64,000 nucleotides of DNA from Streptomyces sp. TG1A-8. Lineage in GTDB: Bacteria; Actinomycetota; Actinomycetes; Streptomycetales; Streptomycetaceae. Of this stretch, positions 61,913 to 64,000 are shown piece after piece. The stretch covers positions 1,178,001-1,242,000 of the forward strand of contig NZ_JASTLB010000001.1 of the NCBI RefSeq assembly GCF_030499535.1, given 5' to 3'. Position numbers and translations under genes: made by a program. How positions within the stretch are numbered: the stretch's first letter is position 1; the number at the start of each line of letters is the position of its first letter. Under the pieces are notes generated by a model. That model saw nothing but the letters and a program-made list of their open reading frames with translations, was not told where the DNA came from and did not search any database.

Positions 61913-62206
61913 GCCCACCACTCTCCCAGGCTCCGCCCGCCGGTCCAACACGGCCCCTCAAGCACCCCCGTCCTGCGCAGCTTCTCCACATCCAGGCCGG
62001 GACGCCGCAAACGGAGGCCTGTCAACCGAGTGACACAAGCCCGACCCCGTCGGGGATCTCAGGGTTTCGCAGTGCGCCGGCGCGATCGGTGGGCATGCTC
62101 GGAGCTGTTTCACAGGCCGATGTGATCGCCGAGGGGCCCTCACCCGTGATCTTGGACACTCGGGGTAGTGGGTCTTGAGGATGTGGGAGACGGACGTGTG
62201 GTGGTC

Positions 62207-62452
62207 ATGAAGCACTGCTCCGCCGGGTTCAAGGCGGAGGCGGTCGCACTGTACGAGCCGCGGCCGGAAGCGACGGTCGAGCAGGTCGCCGCGGGCCTGG
62301 GAATCGACGTGGAGACGCTGTGGAACTGGATCCGGGCGGCCGGCTCCGGCCGCTCGCGGGGCCGCCGTCCGACCACCCCGTCTTCAGCCCCGGTAGTGCC
62401 GTCGGCGCTGGAAGCCGAGGTCACCGCCCGCGCCAGGAGAGCGCCGAGCTGA
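62207..62452 (+). pseudogene. IS3-family orfA (transposase helix-turn-helix) remnant
   Basis: An 81-codon frame reading MKHCSAGFKAEAVALYEPRP, then ATVEQVAAGLGI, ETLWNWIRAAG and RGRR. This is the N-terminal HTH of an IS3-type OrfA. It stops before the leucine-zipper end, and no orfB follows. The preceding 60 bp (TGATCTTGGACACTC from 62142) may be the IS left end. Dead fragment; right border of the stress-signalling island. Confidence 0.75.
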
Positions 62453-62883
62453 ATGTGGGCAAGCACGGAAGTGCGTACCTGGTGGCCGCAGTACGACGTG
62501 CAGGCCCGGCACGGCGGACGGAAACGGCTGCGGCGCCCGGGACGCGGGGCTGTCGATTTCGTTTGTACCGTGTTCCACCTGGCCGAACAGCCGGAGCAGG
62601 CGCTGGTGATCTCTTCAGACGACCGGCAACCGGCCATGTGAGCTCTGTCAACTACTCGTGCTGCGTGGCTTCGCGCCTCCCTTGTGGTGAGCCGGTCGAG
62701 TGTGTGCCGCACCGGTGGCCGGGGCGCGGCCCGCCCCGTGTCGTGGTGCCGGGCGGGTTTCCTCGGCCCGGTGGCCGACCGGGGCCGGGCTTGGACGGTT
62801 TCGGCGCACCGGCCGGGGCCTTGGCCCAAGTCCCCTCAGCCACTACAAACGCCAGGCCAGACCCCATGCCTGGGATTGCAGTA
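62453..62883. other. Interval without recognisable gene
   Basis: About 430 nt between the IS relic and the LacI gene. Short frames on both strands show no domain, and the base composition is uneven. Probably IS debris plus the 3' region of the LacI gene. No tRNA or hairpin was identified. Confidence 0.5.
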
Positions 62884-63921
62884 CTAGGCGGACGCGCGGC
62901 GTACCAGGGTCGTGGGCAGGACGACGCTGGCGGCGGGCGCCGTCGTGGCCGCGTTGCGGGCCCGGCCGGCCAGGTCGCGCAGCAGGAGACGGGCCATCAG
63001 CCGGCCCATCTCCTCTATGCCCTGGCGGACCGTGGTCAGGGGCGGGTCGGCCTGCTCGGTGACCGGCACCATGTCGTCGAAGCCGATCACGGCCACGTCC
63101 TCGGGCACGCGCCGTCCGTGCGCGCGCAGCGCGCGCAGCGCGCCGAGCGCGGTGAGGTCGTTGGCGGCGAAGACCGCGTCCACGTCCGGGCAGCGGCCGA
63201 GCAGGGCGTGCATGGCGTGTTCGCCGCCGTCCGGCGTGAAGTCGCTCTCCACGACGAGCCGGGGGTCGGTGTCGCCCATCACGTCCCGGTAGCCGTCGAG
63301 CCGGTCCGCCGCCGAGGTCTGGTCCAGCGGGCCGGTGATGTGCGCGATCCGGGTCCGGCCGAGGCCCACCAGGTGGCGTACGGCCTCCCGCGCCCCGCCC
63401 CGGTTGTCGCTGTCGACGTACAGGGGGGTGCGGGTGCCGTCGCCCCAGTCGGGCCGGCCGCCGAACACGGTGGGCACGCCCGCCTCCTGGATGAGCCCGG
63501 GCAGCGGGTCGTCGAGGTGCAGGGAGAAGACGAGCGCGCCGTCGACGTGGCCCCCGGCCAGATAGCGGGCCACGCGGGCGTGGTCGTCGCGGCCCTCGGT
63601 CAGCAGCAGCACGAGCTGGTTGTCGTGGGCGGTCAGCTCCTTGCTGATGCCGCGCAGCTGGAGCGCGAAGAAGGGGTCGGCGAAGACCCGGGTCTCGGGT
63701 TCGGCGATGACGACCGCGATCGCGTCGTGGCGCCGGGTGACGAGGCTGCGCGCGGCCTGGTTGGGGACGTACCCCAGTTCCTCCACCGCCTGTCTGACCC
63801 GGGCGACGAGGGTCTCCCTGACTCCGTCCCCGCCGTTGACGACCCGGGACGCGGTGGCCCGGGACACCCCGGCCCGCGCGGCCACGGCCTCCAGCGTGGG
63901 ACGCGACACTGCCTCGGTCAC
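62884..63921 (-). CDS. LacI-family transcriptional regulator
   Basis: Sugar-responsive repressor of 345 residues. HTH and hinge at about residues 8-32 ([24 protein letters not shown]), then [15 protein letters not shown] and [17 protein letters not shown]. The effector domain ends with [23 protein letters not shown] and [10 protein letters not shown]. It resembles CebR-like Streptomyces regulators of oligosaccharide uptake, but the sugar cannot be read. GTG 63921 follows AGGAGGAG. Its target operon presumably lies beyond the right edge. Confidence 0.92.
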   Translation of the reverse strand: MTEAVSRPTLEAVAARAGVSRATASRVVNGGDGVRETLVARVRQAVEELGYVPNQAARSLVTRRHDAIAVVIAEPETRVFADPFFALQLRGISKELTAHDNQLVLLLTEGRDDHARVARYLAGGHVDGALVFSLHLDDPLPGLIQEAGVPTVFGGRPDWGDGTRTPLYVDSDNRGGAREAVRHLVGLGRTRIAHITGPLDQTSAADRLDGYRDVMGDTDPRLVVESDFTPDGGEHAMHALLGRCPDVDAVFAANDLTALGALRALRAHGRRVPEDVAVIGFDDMVPVTEQADPPLTTVRQGIEEMGRLMARLLLRDLAGRARNAATTAPAASVVLPTTLVRRASA

Positions 63922-64000
63922 TTCGGGACTCCTCCTGGGGGGCTGCGGCCAGGATAACCGTGGCGGCCCGCGCGCCTCAGGAAGTCCGCGGGTCCGCGGG

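Noticed and set aside
62453..62641. A 62-residue frame after the IS relic
   Set aside because: No similarity that I can recognise, no ribosome-binding site, and located in insertion-sequence debris.
1..64000. tRNA, rRNA, CRISPR or prophage features
   Set aside because: No cloverleaf-like sequence, repeat-spacer array or phage structural gene was noticed on either strand.

Overview
The window is a GC-rich actinobacterial chromosome segment, almost certainly Streptomyces. Evidence: strong third-position GC bias, many GTG and some TTG starts, genes joined by 1- to 4-nt stop/start overlaps, an SsgA-like sporulation protein, a WhiB-like protein, and a hopanoid locus whose gene order (recalled, not searched) resembles the S. 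coelicolor SCO67xx region. No tRNA, rRNA, CRISPR array or intact mobile element was seen.

Layout. (1) 1-5136: a beta-xyloside/xylobiose-type uptake locus on the minus strand (binding protein, two permeases, GH3 glycosidase) with a divergent LacI regulator. The binding-protein gene is frameshifted just after its lipobox. (2) 5137-6359: a gene-poor stretch with a decayed acyl-CoA ligase fragment. (3) 6360-11308: a metallo-beta-lactamase-fold hydrolase, an SGNH hydrolase, a LysM/M23 peptidase behind a c-di-AMP (ydaO-type) riboswitch, a tyrosine phosphatase, a tiny membrane protein and an XRE-cupin regulator with two tandem operator-like sites. (4) 12019-22723: the hopanoid operon (hpnC, hpnD, DUF6380, hpnE, prenyl synthase, shc, hpnG, hpnH, hpnO). 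The place usually held by ispG and dxs holds only an internally deleted dxs relic. (5) 23013-30037: a seven-gene envelope locus with an ABC-2 exporter, a GT2 glycosyltransferase, two CDP-alcohol phosphotransferases, a glycerol-1-phosphate-dehydrogenase-like enzyme and a cytidylyltransferase-like enzyme.

(6) 30316-33719: a GalE-like epimerase, a zinc exporter (zitB-like) with a Zur-box-like site, IPP isomerase (idi) and a HATPase protein. (7) 34033-44668: enoyl-CoA hydratase, Tex, an ABC-F protein, a D-amino-acid oxidase-like enzyme, a secreted M1 peptidase, an amino-acid permease and a MerR regulator. (8) 44678-50689: a beta-oxidation set (FadB-like, thiolase, CoA-transferase/racemase) and a saccharopine-dehydrogenase-like oxidoreductase. 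(9) 50739-56205: small proteins, endonuclease V, ssgD, a second ABC-F gene with a possible translational-attenuation leader, an acyl-ACP desaturase behind three tandem 15-bp repeats, and a WhiB-like protein. (10) 56480-62452: a partner-switching stress-signalling island (two STAS proteins, two HATPase proteins, RsbP- and RsbQ-like proteins) with IS3-family orfA relics on both sides. (11) 62884-63921: another LacI regulator.

How the parts work together: idi and the hpn/shc operon form an isoprenoid-to-hopanoid route (IPP/DMAPP to FPP, squalene, hopene, then adenosylhopane-derived and amino-hopanoids). The neighbouring 23-30 kb locus probably builds and exports a phosphoglycerol- or phosphoalditol-containing envelope glycoconjugate. 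The best candidates for new biology are that locus, the coupled dxs relic, the ABC-F leader, the tandem operator arrays, and the RsbQ-RsbP-STAS-HATPase island.
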